From positions 1,340,510 to 1,404,509 of the forward strand of contig NZ_JAULBL010000001.1 of assembly GCF_030512175.1 (NCBI RefSeq): a stretch of 64,000 nucleotides of DNA, written 5' to 3'. A model generated the notes under the pieces. That model saw only the letters and a program-made list of their open reading frames with translations. It had not been told where the DNA came from and did not search any database. This DNA is from Paeniglutamicibacter sulfureus (GTDB lineage: Bacteria; Actinomycetota; Actinomycetes; Actinomycetales; Micrococcaceae). The translations under genes were made by a program, and so were the position numbers. This document shows, in pieces, positions 48,815-57,752 of the stretch. The stretch's first letter is position 1; each line of letters starts with the position of its first letter.

Positions 48815-49546
48815 CTAGGCACCTTGCGGGGTGGCGGCCTCGACTAACCGGGCGGCAAACTCGCCCAGGGTCCGGCCCTCCGCGATGGCCTGCTTCAACA
48901 ACAGCCGCACCGCGTCATCGGCGGCAACGCCATGACGTTCCATGATGATGCCCTTGGCCATGCCAATGACGTCTCGCAAATACAGGGTACTGCGCAACTC
49001 GTCACTGACCTTCTTGGCCTGTTCCGCGGTGATGGCATGCTCCAGCAACACCGAAGCCTGCCGGGCCAGCAGCTCCAGGACACCTCGAGAGCGCTCAGTG
49101 AAGGCCTGGGGCTCGGCGGCATAGACTTTCACCGCGCCAAAGGACTCGGAGGAGGATTTCAGCGGAACGCTGATGGAGGCGGCGACGGCCAGCGGCGCCA
49201 CCAACCTTGACCATTCGGGCCAGCGATCGTCGGCGGCAATGTCCTGGACCACCACCGTTTCGCCCGTGGCCCAGGCGGAGAGACAAGGACCCTGCTCGAG
49301 ATCGTATTGCAGACTATCGGCCTGCTCGACGACCTCGTCCGAGGCGGCAGCACTGGTCGGACGGGCATTGGCATCCATCAACGTTACCCCGGCACCAATG
49401 GCGAAGGGGACGCTGGACTTCGCCGCGGCGGTGATAAGTTTCAGCGTTTCGGCCACGGTGGCCTCGGACATGAGCAACCCGGCGGCACCCGCCGCCGCAG
49501 CGGCCAACTCGTCCGCAATCGGGAGCGACTTCCCAATCCTGGCCAT
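48815..49546 (-). CDS. GAF and ANTAR domain antitermination regulator 3
   Basis: The 243-residue protein has an Ala-rich N-terminus, a GAF domain (QYDLEQGPCLSAWATGETVVVQDIAADDRWPEWSRL) and a well-formed ANTAR domain (LYLRDVIGMAKGIIMERHGVAADDAVRLLLKQAIAEGRTLGEFAARLV). ATG 49546 has GAGAGG 7 nt upstream. It is first in a three-gene coupled unit with the small protein and regulator 2. Confidence 0.92.
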   Translation of the reverse strand: MARIGKSLPIADELAAAAAGAAGLLMSEATVAETLKLITAAAKSSVPFAIGAGVTLMDANARPTSAAASDEVVEQADSLQYDLEQGPCLSAWATGETVVVQDIAADDRWPEWSRLVAPLAVAASISVPLKSSSESFGAVKVYAAEPQAFTERSRGVLELLARQASVLLEHAITAEQAKKVSDELRSTLYLRDVIGMAKGIIMERHGVAADDAVRLLLKQAIAEGRTLGEFAARLVEAATPQGA

Positions 49547-49769
49547 GAACGTGCCTCTCTGTCCTGGACACAACAGCAATATACTGCTCCAAGCCTACAC
49601 ATCCGCGGACCACAAAGCGCCGGAAGCACAGACGGACTTCCAGGTCCCCGGGGGCATGTCGGCAATAAGGCGGTTGCCATCACAAACAGCGCACGCCCGT
49701 TGAGGACGACCACTGACGCAACCTGTTGAAAGCGGACCGGTCGAGCTGTCCTCCACGTTCTTGAACGGT

Positions 49770-50018
49770 ATGCCGAGCGAGTTCAAGGTCGGCTGGGACC
49801 CCACATACTTCTATCTGAGCGAGCTAGAAGAATGCGAAGCGAATCGGGCCTTGTGGATCTTCGGTTCAGAGACTCCGGCCCTCGACGTCGTTGAGAAAGT
49901 GCAGGCAGCAGGAAGATTGTCCGAGATCAACTGGCACTCCCGGATCCAGCCAGATAATCGAATTCGTTGGGTTTCCCTTGAATTTGGGGGCAACGACTTA
50001 AACAGAAAGCGGTTCTGA
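49770..50018 (+). CDS. short hypothetical protein at the right end of the island
   Basis: An 82-residue frame (MPSEFKVGWDPTYFYLSELE and so on) lacks an SD, and its base composition is more AT-rich than its neighbours. The last four codons lie within the stem of the tRNA-Lys terminator. It may be a truncated gene or a small island protein. I do not recognise it. Confidence 0.4.
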   Translation: MPSEFKVGWDPTYFYLSELEECEANRALWIFGSETPALDVVEKVQAAGRLSEINWHSRIQPDNRIRWVSLEFGGNDLNRKRF

Positions 50019-50046
50019 CTTAGATTTCTCCTAGTCAGAACCGCTT
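50007..50046 (-). terminator. terminator of tRNA-Lys
   Basis: AAGCGGTTCTGACT (50007-50020) and AGTCAGAACCGCTT (50033-50046) form a perfect 14-bp stem with a 12-nt loop. Reading leftwards it begins 5 nt after the tRNA-Lys 3' end and is followed by TCTGTTT. Confidence 0.85.
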
Positions 50047-50051
50047 CTCTG

Positions 50052-50124
50052 TGCGCCCTGCGGGGGTCGAACCCGCGACCAATGGATTAAAAGTCCAGTG
50101 CTCTACCAACTGAGCTAAAGGCGC
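50052..50124 (-). tRNA. tRNA-Lys (anticodon TTT)
   Basis: A 73-nt tRNA without encoded CCA. Acceptor GCGCCTT/AGGGCGC, D arm GCTCAGTTGGTAGAGC, anticodon loop CTTTTAA with TTT, T loop GTTCGACCC. Its 3' half has a degenerate copy at 44921-44961. Confidence 0.95.
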
Positions 50125-50326
50125 GCTTGGCACTTAGCCAACACCATATTAGCGGATAATCCGGCCCCGCTTGGACAAGCTTGCTGGAATCAACTGGTGT
50201 CCGAACACGTGGGGTTCGCAGGACTTGCCCCGCCGCGGGCTTTCCTGCTGCCAGCCTGCCGGCACGCAGACTCCCTTCCGACGGCTCACCCATCCCGGAG
50301 ATGAGCAAGTATCCAGCTGGGCAGAG

Positions 50327-50332
50327 TATCCT
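50327..50332 (+). promoter_or_regulatory. -10 element, leaderless gene at 50340
   Basis: TATCCT lies 7 nt before ATG 50340, without an SD. Confidence 0.45.
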
Positions 50333-50339
50333 CGAGCCC

Positions 50340-50999
50340 ATGAAGGGCCACCCAGCATTGACTCCCCCGGCAACCACATTCCGGCACCACAAACCCAAAC
50401 CGTTCGCTCCCATGGATTTCGATCCCTTCGAGGGCGGTGCCGATCCGGCGCGCGTGTCCGAGGCAGCGCACCTCTCCGCCCACGCATTGGTGCAGGCAGG
50501 AAAACTCAATGACGATCCGGAGATCCGGGAGCGCCTGGTGCGGCTCGCCGAGGACGAAGGCCTGGAGGTCATTGCCGAGCTTTGGTCCAAGGCCCCCGCC
50601 CGCTCGCTTCCCGGCGCCCTGTGGCGGCTGTACGCAATCCGCGCCGCAACCGTCAACAATCCCGAGGCCATGGCCTCGTTCTTCGCCGCCGGCGCCCGCC
50701 AGGCCCAGGTCTCGCGTGTGGTTGCCGGAGCCGCGGAACCGCCGGGGGCCGAGGAACTGTGCAACATGACCAGCTCCATCCTCACCGGCGCCTTTGACGG
50801 CGAGTTCGATGTGGCCCTGGAACGCACCGCGGCGTACTGCCGGGTCATAGCCCTGGGGCAAGCCGAACAGGCGGATGCGGCCGATTTTTCGCACCCGGAA
50901 CGGGCCGCCTTGATGACCGGTCGCGCCCATGCCCTGTTGAAGACCGCCGAGGACTTGGAAGCTGCCGCCGCATCCTGGAGGCGCGGGGAACTGGACTGA
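50340..50999 (+). CDS. conserved hypothetical protein
   Basis: The 219-residue cytosolic protein is helical and Ala/Glu-rich (ADPARVSEAAHLSAHALVQAGKL, EDEGLEVIAELWSKAPARSLPGALWRLYAIRAA). I do not recognise a family or motif. The start at 50340 is chosen from the -10 spacing; in-frame upstream codons at 50301 (ATG) and 50181 give longer forms. Confidence 0.7.
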   Translation: MKGHPALTPPATTFRHHKPKPFAPMDFDPFEGGADPARVSEAAHLSAHALVQAGKLNDDPEIRERLVRLAEDEGLEVIAELWSKAPARSLPGALWRLYAIRAATVNNPEAMASFFAAGARQAQVSRVVAGAAEPPGAEELCNMTSSILTGAFDGEFDVALERTAAYCRVIALGQAEQADAADFSHPERAALMTGRAHALLKTAEDLEAAAASWRRGELD

Positions 51000-51283
51000 G
51001 AGTTCCTTCACGCCGAGCGCGAATACTGCGCCGGCGTGTTGACAGGAGGGCCGGTTTCCTAGAAAACTGGAATCACGGTGCCGGACCGCGGCAGCCCCGG
51101 GCTCCAACTTTCAGCCGCTACGAGCGGCCTTCCGCCGAGAGGCGCTCCCGGTTCGGCACCGCCAACTTCACTCCCCGCCCTGGCACGGGGACGCACTTCA
51201 CACCGCCCCGGGCGGGCTTGTTCACCTTGGATGCGTAAACTGGGCAGAGTCCCGCTTTTTCCTTTCCATCCGGTGGTTTCCTC

Positions 51284-51898
51284 GTGAAATTTAGATTGTT
51301 CCCTTCGGACATGCGCGGCCTTGGGCTTCTTCGCGACCTGGCCTCCGAAGTCAACCTATGCGTTGGGGTTCTTTCCGAAATGCTGGGCTCCAGCGAAGAC
51401 CGCGCCGTGCAGCTTGATGCGCTGGACGCGTCCGAAGCCAGGGCCACCGACCTGCACTACGCGGTGCTGACGCATTTGCGCACCAGCTACGTCAACCCGT
51501 TGCCGCGCGAAGACGTTTACACTTTTTCGCGGCTGCTCCATGAGGCCGTCGAGCAACTCAGCGGAGGCGGCATCCTCATTGCGCACCTGGGCAAGCGACA
51601 CCTCTCACATCGTGCGGCCGAGCAGCTGGAACTGATTGGCCGCCAGACCGAGCTCACCACCGAGGCATTGGGCAAGCTCCAGCGACTGGACGACCTGGAA
51701 GACGTTTGGCTTGATTTGGTGCGCATTTCCAAGCGCGCGCACCGAACGCACCAAACGTGGCTGGGTGAGATCGGGGAACTGAACAAGGCAGGCACCATCA
51801 TTCGCCACCGTTCGGTCGCTGACCAGCTCCACTCCTGTTCCCAATCCCTGCGAGCCGTGGCCGACCACTTGGGACGCGTCCTGGTCAAGGAATCCTGA
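51284..51898 (+). CDS. DUF47 (PhoU-like) phosphate transport accessory protein
   Basis: The 204-residue all-helical protein starts MKFRLFPSD and has the two-repeat PhoU-like pattern of DUF47 proteins, which accompany PiT transporters. It is 7 nt ahead of the PiT gene. The metal-cluster residues typical of PhoU are not well conserved. The start codon is GTG with GGTGG upstream. Confidence 0.88.
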   Translation: MKFRLFPSDMRGLGLLRDLASEVNLCVGVLSEMLGSSEDRAVQLDALDASEARATDLHYAVLTHLRTSYVNPLPREDVYTFSRLLHEAVEQLSGGGILIAHLGKRHLSHRAAEQLELIGRQTELTTEALGKLQRLDDLEDVWLDLVRISKRAHRTHQTWLGEIGELNKAGTIIRHRSVADQLHSCSQSLRAVADHLGRVLVKES

Positions 51899-51905
51899 GC
51901 CGGGC

Positions 51906-52931
51906 GTGGTTACCGGCCAATCCTTCATGATGTTCGTGGTGCTGTTGTTCACCTGCGCCTTCGCGTTCCTCAACGGGTTCCGCGATGCCTCGAACTCAAT
52001 CGCAGTCGCCGTGCGCAACCGCGCTTTGACCCCCAACTATGCGGTGCTGGTGGCTGCGTTCTTCACCTTTCTGGGCACCATGCTCTCCACCTCTTTCGGC
52101 GTCTACCTGATTTCGGCCGTCGAGCTGAACGTCCCGAGCGGGGTTCCCGGGCTGGCACTGCTGCTGTCCGCATTGCTCGCGGGCGGCGCCTGGGCGTTGT
52201 ATTGCTGGTGGCGCGGACTTCCGGTGTCTTCGACGCATTCCCTGGTTTCCGCCCTTGCCGGCGCGGGCGGCGCGTCTGCCCTGCTGGGCGATGACGGGGT
52301 GCACGACGCCTGGCGAATGCTTGCCGGCGGAGTTCTGCTGCCACTGCTCTTCACTCCCGTCTTTGCCTTCGTCGTGTCATACGTCCTGGTCATCCCGGCC
52401 ACCTGGCTGGTGCGCCATTCCACCGCCTCCGACGTCAGCGGGGCATCCCGCGCGGGGCAGTCCATCTCGGCGTGTGCGGTGGCCCTGGGCAACGGATTGC
52501 AGGACGGCCAGCGCACCGGCGCCATGTTGACCTTGGCCCTGGTGACGGCGGGCGCCGCGCAGCCCGGCACCATCATGCTCGGCCCCCAGCTGCTGGGCGC
52601 TTCCGCCCTGGCGGCAGGGGTCCTCTTTGGCGGCTGGCGCATCGCCCATACCCTGGCCTACCGCCTGGTCAACCTGGACCCGCTGCGCGGCATGGTGGCC
52701 CAATCGGTCTCCGCCGCAATGCTCTTCCTGGGTGCCATGCTGATCCACCTGCCCATTTCCACCACCCAGGCGGTGACCAGCTCGATCGTCGGGGCGGGCA
52801 CCAACCAGCGGTTCGAGTCCGTTACCTGGCGGCAGGTAAAGCGCGTACTGCGGCACTGGGTGGCCACCCCCGTAGTCTGCTCGCTGCTCGGCGGCATCCT
52901 AAGCCTGGCCATTCATCCGTTGGTCAGCTGA
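51906..52931 (+). CDS. pit: inorganic phosphate transporter (PiT family)
   Basis: The 341-residue permease has about ten helices and the duplicated PiT signatures FLNGFRDASNSIAVAV and ALGNGLQDGQRTGAML, with GLPVSSTHSLVSALAGAGGA and PISTTQAVTSSIVGAGTNQ. It takes up phosphate, probably as a metal-phosphate, at low affinity driven by protons. It forms a two-gene unit with the DUF47 gene and faces the pst operon, 412 bp apart. Confidence 0.94.
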   Translation: MVTGQSFMMFVVLLFTCAFAFLNGFRDASNSIAVAVRNRALTPNYAVLVAAFFTFLGTMLSTSFGVYLISAVELNVPSGVPGLALLLSALLAGGAWALYCWWRGLPVSSTHSLVSALAGAGGASALLGDDGVHDAWRMLAGGVLLPLLFTPVFAFVVSYVLVIPATWLVRHSTASDVSGASRAGQSISACAVALGNGLQDGQRTGAMLTLALVTAGAAQPGTIMLGPQLLGASALAAGVLFGGWRIAHTLAYRLVNLDPLRGMVAQSVSAAMLFLGAMLIHLPISTTQAVTSSIVGAGTNQRFESVTWRQVKRVLRHWVATPVVCSLLGGILSLAIHPLVS

Positions 52932-53343
52932 TTATTAGGCGGCTCTTGCCCGCTTCGTCCTGACCGGATCCACCCTCGACGCCTGGCCCCCTGCACCGGG
53001 CCCGGGGGGCGCCTCCGAGCGCCTCCGGCCATTGGCGCCGGCACAAGCGCCACTGCCCCCGCCACAAGGCTTCGGCGGCACCCCCGATGCCTCCGGTGCG
53101 GCCGGGTGGTCCCATTCCCCGGGTCGCGCTGTCGGGCTCCACGTGCATCCTCGCGGGCCCCCGATCAGCGATGGCTCCCCCGGGCGTTAAACAAGGCAAC
53201 GGCGGAACCCCGCGCAAGACTCATGCGCGTGGTTCCGCCGTTGCGATCCCCCTCCAGGGATCCCCGGAAGATCCCCCTTCCGGTACCGCCGCAGGACCTG
53301 TTCGGTCCCGGGCGAATTTTTCTGCGGCGAGTGCAGTCAGGAA
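52932..53343. other. 412-bp space between convergent phosphate systems
   Basis: GC-rich and low in structure apart from one hairpin near 53196-53244. The minus-strand reading here (Gly/Arg/Pro-rich) is not a credible protein. Confidence 0.5.
53196..53244 (-). terminator. terminator of the pst operon
   Basis: GCAACGGCGGAACC (53196-53209) pairs perfectly with GGTTCCGCCGTTGC (53231-53244), and the inner CGCGCA/TGCGCG extends the stem. Leftwards it is followed by TTGTTTAA. Confidence 0.75.
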
Positions 53344-54123
53344 TTATCCGAAGCGGCCCGAGACGTAGTCTTCGGTGGCCTTGACCCCGGGGTTGGAGAA
53401 GATCGTGGTGGTCTCGGCGTACTCAATCAGCTTGCCGGGCTTGCCGGTGCCGGCGATGTTGAAGAACGCGGTCTTGTCGCTCACGCGCGCGGCCTGCTGC
53501 ATGTTGTGGGTCACGATCACGACGGTGTAGTCGTTCTTCAGCTCGTTGATCAGGTCCTCGATCGCGAGGGTCGAGATCGGGTCCAGGGCGGAGCACGGCT
53601 CGTCCATGAGGATCACCTCCGGCTTCACCGCGATGGTGCGAGCGATGCACAGGCGCTGCTGCTGGCCGCCGGAAAGCCCGGAGCCTGGCTTGTCCAGGCG
53701 GTCCTTGACCTCGTTCCAGAGGTTGGCGCCGCGCAGCGACTTCTCGACCAGGCCATCGGCATCCGAGCGGGAGATCTTCTTGTTGTTCAGCTTCACCCCG
53801 GCGAGCACGTTGTCCCTGATGGACATGGTCGGGAACGGGTTGGGACGCTGGAAGACCATGCCGATCTGGCTGCGGACCGTGACCGGGTCGACACCGGTTT
53901 CGTAGAGGTTGTCCCCGTCCAGGAGCACCTCGCCCTCGACGCGGCCACCGGGGATGACCTCGTGCATGCGGTTCAGCGTACGCAGGAAGGTGGACTTGCC
54001 GCAGCCGGAGGGACCGATGAAGGCGGTCACCGACTTGGCTTCAATTTCGATGCTGACGTCTTCCACGGCCAGGAAGCTGGAGTAGTAGACGTTGAGGTCC
54101 TTGACGTCGATGCGCTTAGACAT
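53344..54123 (-). CDS. pstB: phosphate ABC transporter ATP-binding protein
   Basis: PstB powers high-affinity phosphate import. The 259-residue ATPase has Walker [24 protein letters not shown], signature [14 protein letters not shown], Walker [14 protein letters not shown] and switch His in [15 protein letters not shown], all in the PstB-specific form. The NPFP Q-loop is diagnostic. It is last in pstSCAB. Confidence 0.97.
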   Translation of the reverse strand: MSKRIDVKDLNVYYSSFLAVEDVSIEIEAKSVTAFIGPSGCGKSTFLRTLNRMHEVIPGGRVEGEVLLDGDNLYETGVDPVTVRSQIGMVFQRPNPFPTMSIRDNVLAGVKLNNKKISRSDADGLVEKSLRGANLWNEVKDRLDKPGSGLSGGQQQRLCIARTIAVKPEVILMDEPCSALDPISTLAIEDLINELKNDYTVVIVTHNMQQAARVSDKTAFFNIAGTGKPGKLIEYAETTTIFSNPGVKATEDYVSGRFG

Positions 54124-54175
54124 GTGTTTTTTCCTTAGGAAGTTTGTGTGTCTGAGGGTCCGGAGCCTTTGAGGC

Positions 54176-55327
54176 TCAACGGCCCTTCTTGGGGGCGAAC
54201 AGGCCGGCGATCAGGCGTGCGCCGAGGTTGAGCACCATGACCATGGCGATCAGCAACAGTGCAGCAGCCCAGGCACGCTGGATCGAGGGATCCACGTTGG
54301 TCGGCGAGGTCGGGGTGAGGATCTGGTAGTAGATGAACGTCGGCAGCGTGGCCATCCAGTTGCCAAAGACGTTCACGTTGATGTTGTTCGCCAGACCGGC
54401 GGTCACCAGGATCGGTGCGGTCTCGCCGATGACGCGGGCGATGGCCAGGGTCACGCCGGAGGCGATGCCGGAGATTGCCGTCGGGATGACGACCTTGGCG
54501 ATGGTGCGCCATTTGCGCACACCCAGCGCGTAGGCCGCCTCGCGCAACTCGTTCGGGACGATCTTGAGCATTTCCTCGGTGGAGCGGACCACCGTGGGGA
54601 TCATCAGCACGCTCAAGGCGACGGCGGCAACGATGCCCATGCGAGCGGTGGGGCCCATGATCACCGCGAAGAGCGCGGTGGCGAAGAGACCGGCGACGAT
54701 CGAGGGAATGCCGGTCATCACGTCGACGAAGAAGGTGATGCCCCGGGCGAGCGGGCCGTTCTTGCCGTACTCGACAAGGTAGATTGCGGTCAGCATGCCC
54801 ACCGGAACGGAGATCAGGGTGGACCAGAGCGTGATCAGCAGCGTGCCGATCACCGCGTGGTAGGCGCCGCCGAGAACCGGGGTGCCGTTCTCGACGCTGG
54901 CGTTGTCGGCCGCACCGGTGATTCCGTTCATGGAGTGGAACAGGAAGTGGGTGTTGATGCCCGGCAGCCCATTCTGCAGCACCGTGAACAGCACGGAAGC
55001 CAGCGGGATGAGCGCGACCAGGAAGGCTGCATAGACCAGGTAGGTGGCCAGGGCGTTCCGGCCGCGGCGCGCCCCCTCCACCAGGGTGGTGATGACGCTG
55101 GAGGCCACCACGAAGATGACTGCGGTGTAAATGGCGAAGCTTGCCACGGAGAATCCACCGAGGGTGGAAGCCGCGGCGCCGAGGATCAGTGCGCCCACGG
55201 CAATGCCCGGGATGGCCCAGCGCGGCAGGTGGCCCTTGGACAGGGAGTTTCGCTTGCGGGCAACCGGAGGCTTGCCCGGCTGCTGGCGCGAATCGTTGGG
55301 GAGCTTGTTGGCGGTAACGGTGTTCAT
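54176..55327 (-). CDS. pstA: phosphate ABC transporter permease PstA
   Basis: The 383-residue protein is longer than the usual 280-300 because of a basic N-terminal tail and additional helices in the first 110 residues. The core has the PstA pattern [62 protein letters not shown] and [10 protein letters not shown]. Its ATG overlaps the pstC stop by one base (TGATG). Confidence 0.96.
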   Translation of the reverse strand: MNTVTANKLPNDSRQQPGKPPVARKRNSLSKGHLPRWAIPGIAVGALILGAAASTLGGFSVASFAIYTAVIFVVASSVITTLVEGARRGRNALATYLVYAAFLVALIPLASVLFTVLQNGLPGINTHFLFHSMNGITGAADNASVENGTPVLGGAYHAVIGTLLITLWSTLISVPVGMLTAIYLVEYGKNGPLARGITFFVDVMTGIPSIVAGLFATALFAVIMGPTARMGIVAAVALSVLMIPTVVRSTEEMLKIVPNELREAAYALGVRKWRTIAKVVIPTAISGIASGVTLAIARVIGETAPILVTAGLANNINVNVFGNWMATLPTFIYYQILTPTSPTNVDPSIQRAWAAALLLIAMVMVLNLGARLIAGLFAPKKGR

Positions 55328-56259
55328 CAGTTGGCTCCCGAGAATTCCTTGTGGCGGGCGATGATTGCCCGGGCGATCAAGTTGACCACCAGGGTGATCA
55401 CGAACAGCACCAGGCCGGCCGCAATCAGCTCGGAGAGGCGCAGGCCGAAGGCCTCGGGGAAGTTCAGGGCGATCTCGGCGGCAATCGTCTGGTTGCCGGA
55501 CTTGATCAGCGATGGGATCAGGCTGCCGGTGGAGAGCACCAGGGCCACGGCCATGGTCTCGCCCAGTGCACGGCCCAGGCCGAGCATGACGGCCGAGATG
55601 ATTCCGGGGCGGGCGAAGGGAAGCACCGACATGGTGATCATTTCCCAGCGCGTGGCGCCCAATGCCAGGGCGGCTTCCTCGTGCAGCTTGGGGGTCTGCA
55701 GGAAGATCTCGCGGCTCAGCGAGGTGATGATGGGAAGTACCATCACTGCCAGCACGATGCCGGCCGTGAGGATGGTCTTGCCGGTCTGCGAGGCGGGGCC
55801 TTCAAAGATCGGGATGAAGCCGAGGTTCGCGGTCAGCCATTGGAAGCTGGGGACCAGCGCCGGGGCCAGCACCAGGTAGCCCCAGGCGCCGTAGATCACC
55901 GACGGGATGGCTGCCAGCAGGTCGATGACGTAACCAAGGCCCGCCGCCAGCTTGCGCGGGGCGTAGTGGGAGATGAACAATGCAACGGCGATGCCGACCG
56001 GAGTGGCGATGAGCAGGGCGATGGCCGCTGCGATCACGGTGCCGATGACAATCGGATAGATGTAGCTGAAGAAACCTTCGCCGCCACTGACGAGTGTCGG
56101 GTCGGCGGTGAAGGTGGGCAGCGCCTGGATGAGCAGGAAGACCGCTACCGCAAGGAGGGTTACGAGGATCAGGATGCCCGCGCCTAGCGCGGCTCCGGAG
56201 AAGATCTTGTCTCCGGCCTGTCCCTTGGATCCGCTGCGCCGTAGCGCGTTGGTAGTCAT
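55327..56259 (-). CDS. pstC: phosphate ABC transporter permease PstC
   Basis: The 310-residue permease has six helices, AIPSVIYGAWGYLVLAP, the EAA loop EEAALALGATRWEMITMSVLPFARPG and LGRALGETMAVALV. It pairs with PstA to form the membrane channel. It lies 152 bp after pstS, separated by a large hairpin. Confidence 0.97.
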   Translation of the reverse strand: MTTNALRRSGSKGQAGDKIFSGAALGAGILILVTLLAVAVFLLIQALPTFTADPTLVSGGEGFFSYIYPIVIGTVIAAAIALLIATPVGIAVALFISHYAPRKLAAGLGYVIDLLAAIPSVIYGAWGYLVLAPALVPSFQWLTANLGFIPIFEGPASQTGKTILTAGIVLAVMVLPIITSLSREIFLQTPKLHEEAALALGATRWEMITMSVLPFARPGIISAVMLGLGRALGETMAVALVLSTGSLIPSLIKSGNQTIAAEIALNFPEAFGLRLSELIAAGLVLFVITLVVNLIARAIIARHKEFSGAN

Positions 56260-56351
56260 ATGGGTGAGCCTTAGGGAGTTGAGCGAGCGGCAAGGGGGAT
56301 CATACGGCCGTTCGCGCTGGGATATGGAGGGGTCAAATCAGATGCTACTGC

Positions 56352-56399
56352 GCCTTCGGGGGAATATCGAAGAAAAGTCATCGATATTCCCCCGAAGGC
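56352..56399 (-). terminator. long stem-loop between pstS and pstC
   Basis: GCCTTCGGGGGAATATCGA (56352-56370) is perfectly complementary to 56381-56399, a 19-bp stem with a 10-nt loop. It starts 12 nt after the pstS stop. No U-run follows in the direction of transcription, so partial termination or 3'-end protection of the pstS mRNA is likely, giving more PstS than PstCAB. Confidence 0.7.
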
Positions 56400-56411
56400 C
56401 TGGGTGCAAAG

Positions 56412-57527
56412 TTAGGACGCGACCTTGATCGAGTCGACAGCCTTGATGGCGGCTTCGCTCATCTTGGCGGACAGCGGGGCGTTGCCGGCGGAGCCTGCAG
56501 CCTGCTTCTGGCCTTCCTCGGAGAGTACGTATTCGCCGAAGCTCTTGACGAGGTCAACCGTGGCCTGGTCCTTGTAGGTGGAGCAGAACACGTGGTACGA
56601 GACCAGGATGATCGGGTAGGAACCCGATTCGGTGGTGTCGCGCTTCAGGTCCAGGGACATGTCCAGTGCGCCGCGGCCTTCGACCGGGGTGGCTGCCTCG
56701 ACGCCCTTGGCTGCTGCCTCGGGGGAAATCTCGGTGAACTCGTCGCCGACCTTCACGTTGACGGTGCCGAGCTTGCCAACGGCGGAGAAGTCCGCGTAGG
56801 TGATTGCACCCTCGGTGGCGGTGGTGGTTGCCACGACGCCGGAGGTGCCCTTGGCGTTCTCGCTGGCGAGGTCCTTGGGCCAGTCGCCGGAGACTTCGTA
56901 GTCCCAGACGTCCTTCGCGGCGGCCGCGAGGTAGTCGACAAAGTTCTCGGTGGTGCCCGACTCGTCATTGCGGTGCACCACGGTGATCGCGGTGTCCGGA
57001 AGCTCCACGCCTTCATTGGTCGCGGCGATGGCCGGATCATTCCACTTGGTGATTTCCAGCTTGAAGATCTTTGCGATGGTGGCTGCATCGAGGTTCAGGG
57101 TCTCAACGCCCGGAAGGTTGAAGGCAACGGCGATCGGGGAAACGTAGGCCGGGACGTTGAATGCGCCCTCGGGGCCGCAGATTTCCTTCGAGGATTCGAC
57201 TTCCTCGTCCTTCAGGTAGGCATCCGAGCCTGCGAACTGCGCGCCTCCGGCCAGGAAGGCCTTGCGGCCGGCGCCGGAGCCATCCGGGGAGTACTGGACC
57301 ATGGTGCCGGCGTTGGCCTGCTCGAAGCCAGCCTTCCAGGCTTCCATGGCGGACTTCTGCGAGGAAGCACCGCTACCGGTCAACGTGCCGGAGACTGCCC
57401 CTGCGGACGAGTTGCCGGCGTCGCCGGTTCCGGCCGTGGCCGTCGGGCTGTCCGAACCGCAAGCGGTCAGGGCAAGTGCTGCCACGGTAAGAACTGCAGC
57501 CGCGCTGCCAATGCGATGAAGCTTCAC
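56412..57527 (-). CDS. pstS: phosphate ABC transporter substrate-binding lipoprotein
   Basis: The 371-residue lipoprotein has a signal peptide with lipobox LTAC (Cys 23) and the phosphate-binding pattern GSGASSQKSAMEAWKAGFEQAN, VQYSPDGSGAGRKAFLAGG, FAGSDAYLKDEE and HRNDESGTTENFVDYL. It captures phosphate outside the membrane and passes it to PstCA. The start is GTG with AGAGGAT upstream. Two PHO-box repeats lie 125-146 bp upstream. Confidence 0.97.
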   Translation of the reverse strand: MKLHRIGSAAAVLTVAALALTACGSDSPTATAGTGDAGNSSAGAVSGTLTGSGASSQKSAMEAWKAGFEQANAGTMVQYSPDGSGAGRKAFLAGGAQFAGSDAYLKDEEVESSKEICGPEGAFNVPAYVSPIAVAFNLPGVETLNLDAATIAKIFKLEITKWNDPAIAATNEGVELPDTAITVVHRNDESGTTENFVDYLAAAAKDVWDYEVSGDWPKDLASENAKGTSGVVATTTATEGAITYADFSAVGKLGTVNVKVGDEFTEISPEAAAKGVEAATPVEGRGALDMSLDLKRDTTESGSYPIILVSYHVFCSTYKDQATVDLVKSFGEYVLSEEGQKQAAGSAGNAPLSAKMSEAAIKAVDSIKVAS

Positions 57528-57651
57528 GAGTTATCCTCTTTCACATGCCTGTCAATGACGAACCGTGTCGTCCTGGTCTTTCCCAAGGATGCGCACACCG
57601 GCACATCGCTTCAATACGAAATTAGGCCCCGGAAGTAACCAGCACTTCCGA

Positions 57652-57673
57652 CGAAGGTGAACGCAAGGTGAAC
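57652..57673 (-). promoter_or_regulatory. PHO box (two 11-bp direct repeats) upstream of pstS
   Basis: On the minus strand GTTCACCTTGC and GTTCACCTTCG follow without a gap. This is the tandem 11-bp repeat bound by PhoP in Streptomyces and relatives. A TAATTT -10 candidate (57619-57624) follows about 27 nt downstream. pstSCAB is therefore predicted to be induced by PhoP at low phosphate. Confidence 0.85.
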
Positions 57674-57752
57674 AAGGCCGGCATGGCCCAGTGTTTCGCG
57701 TCACGATTCATACTTGCCAGTGGTATTTGCGCGCCATGACAGACTGTTGTCC

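Noticed and set aside
51166-51230. Multiple TTCAC half-sites as a PHO box for DUF47-pit
   Set aside because: The three occurrences are 30 and 24 bp apart, not in the 11-bp phase needed for a PhoP site; only one half-site matches well.
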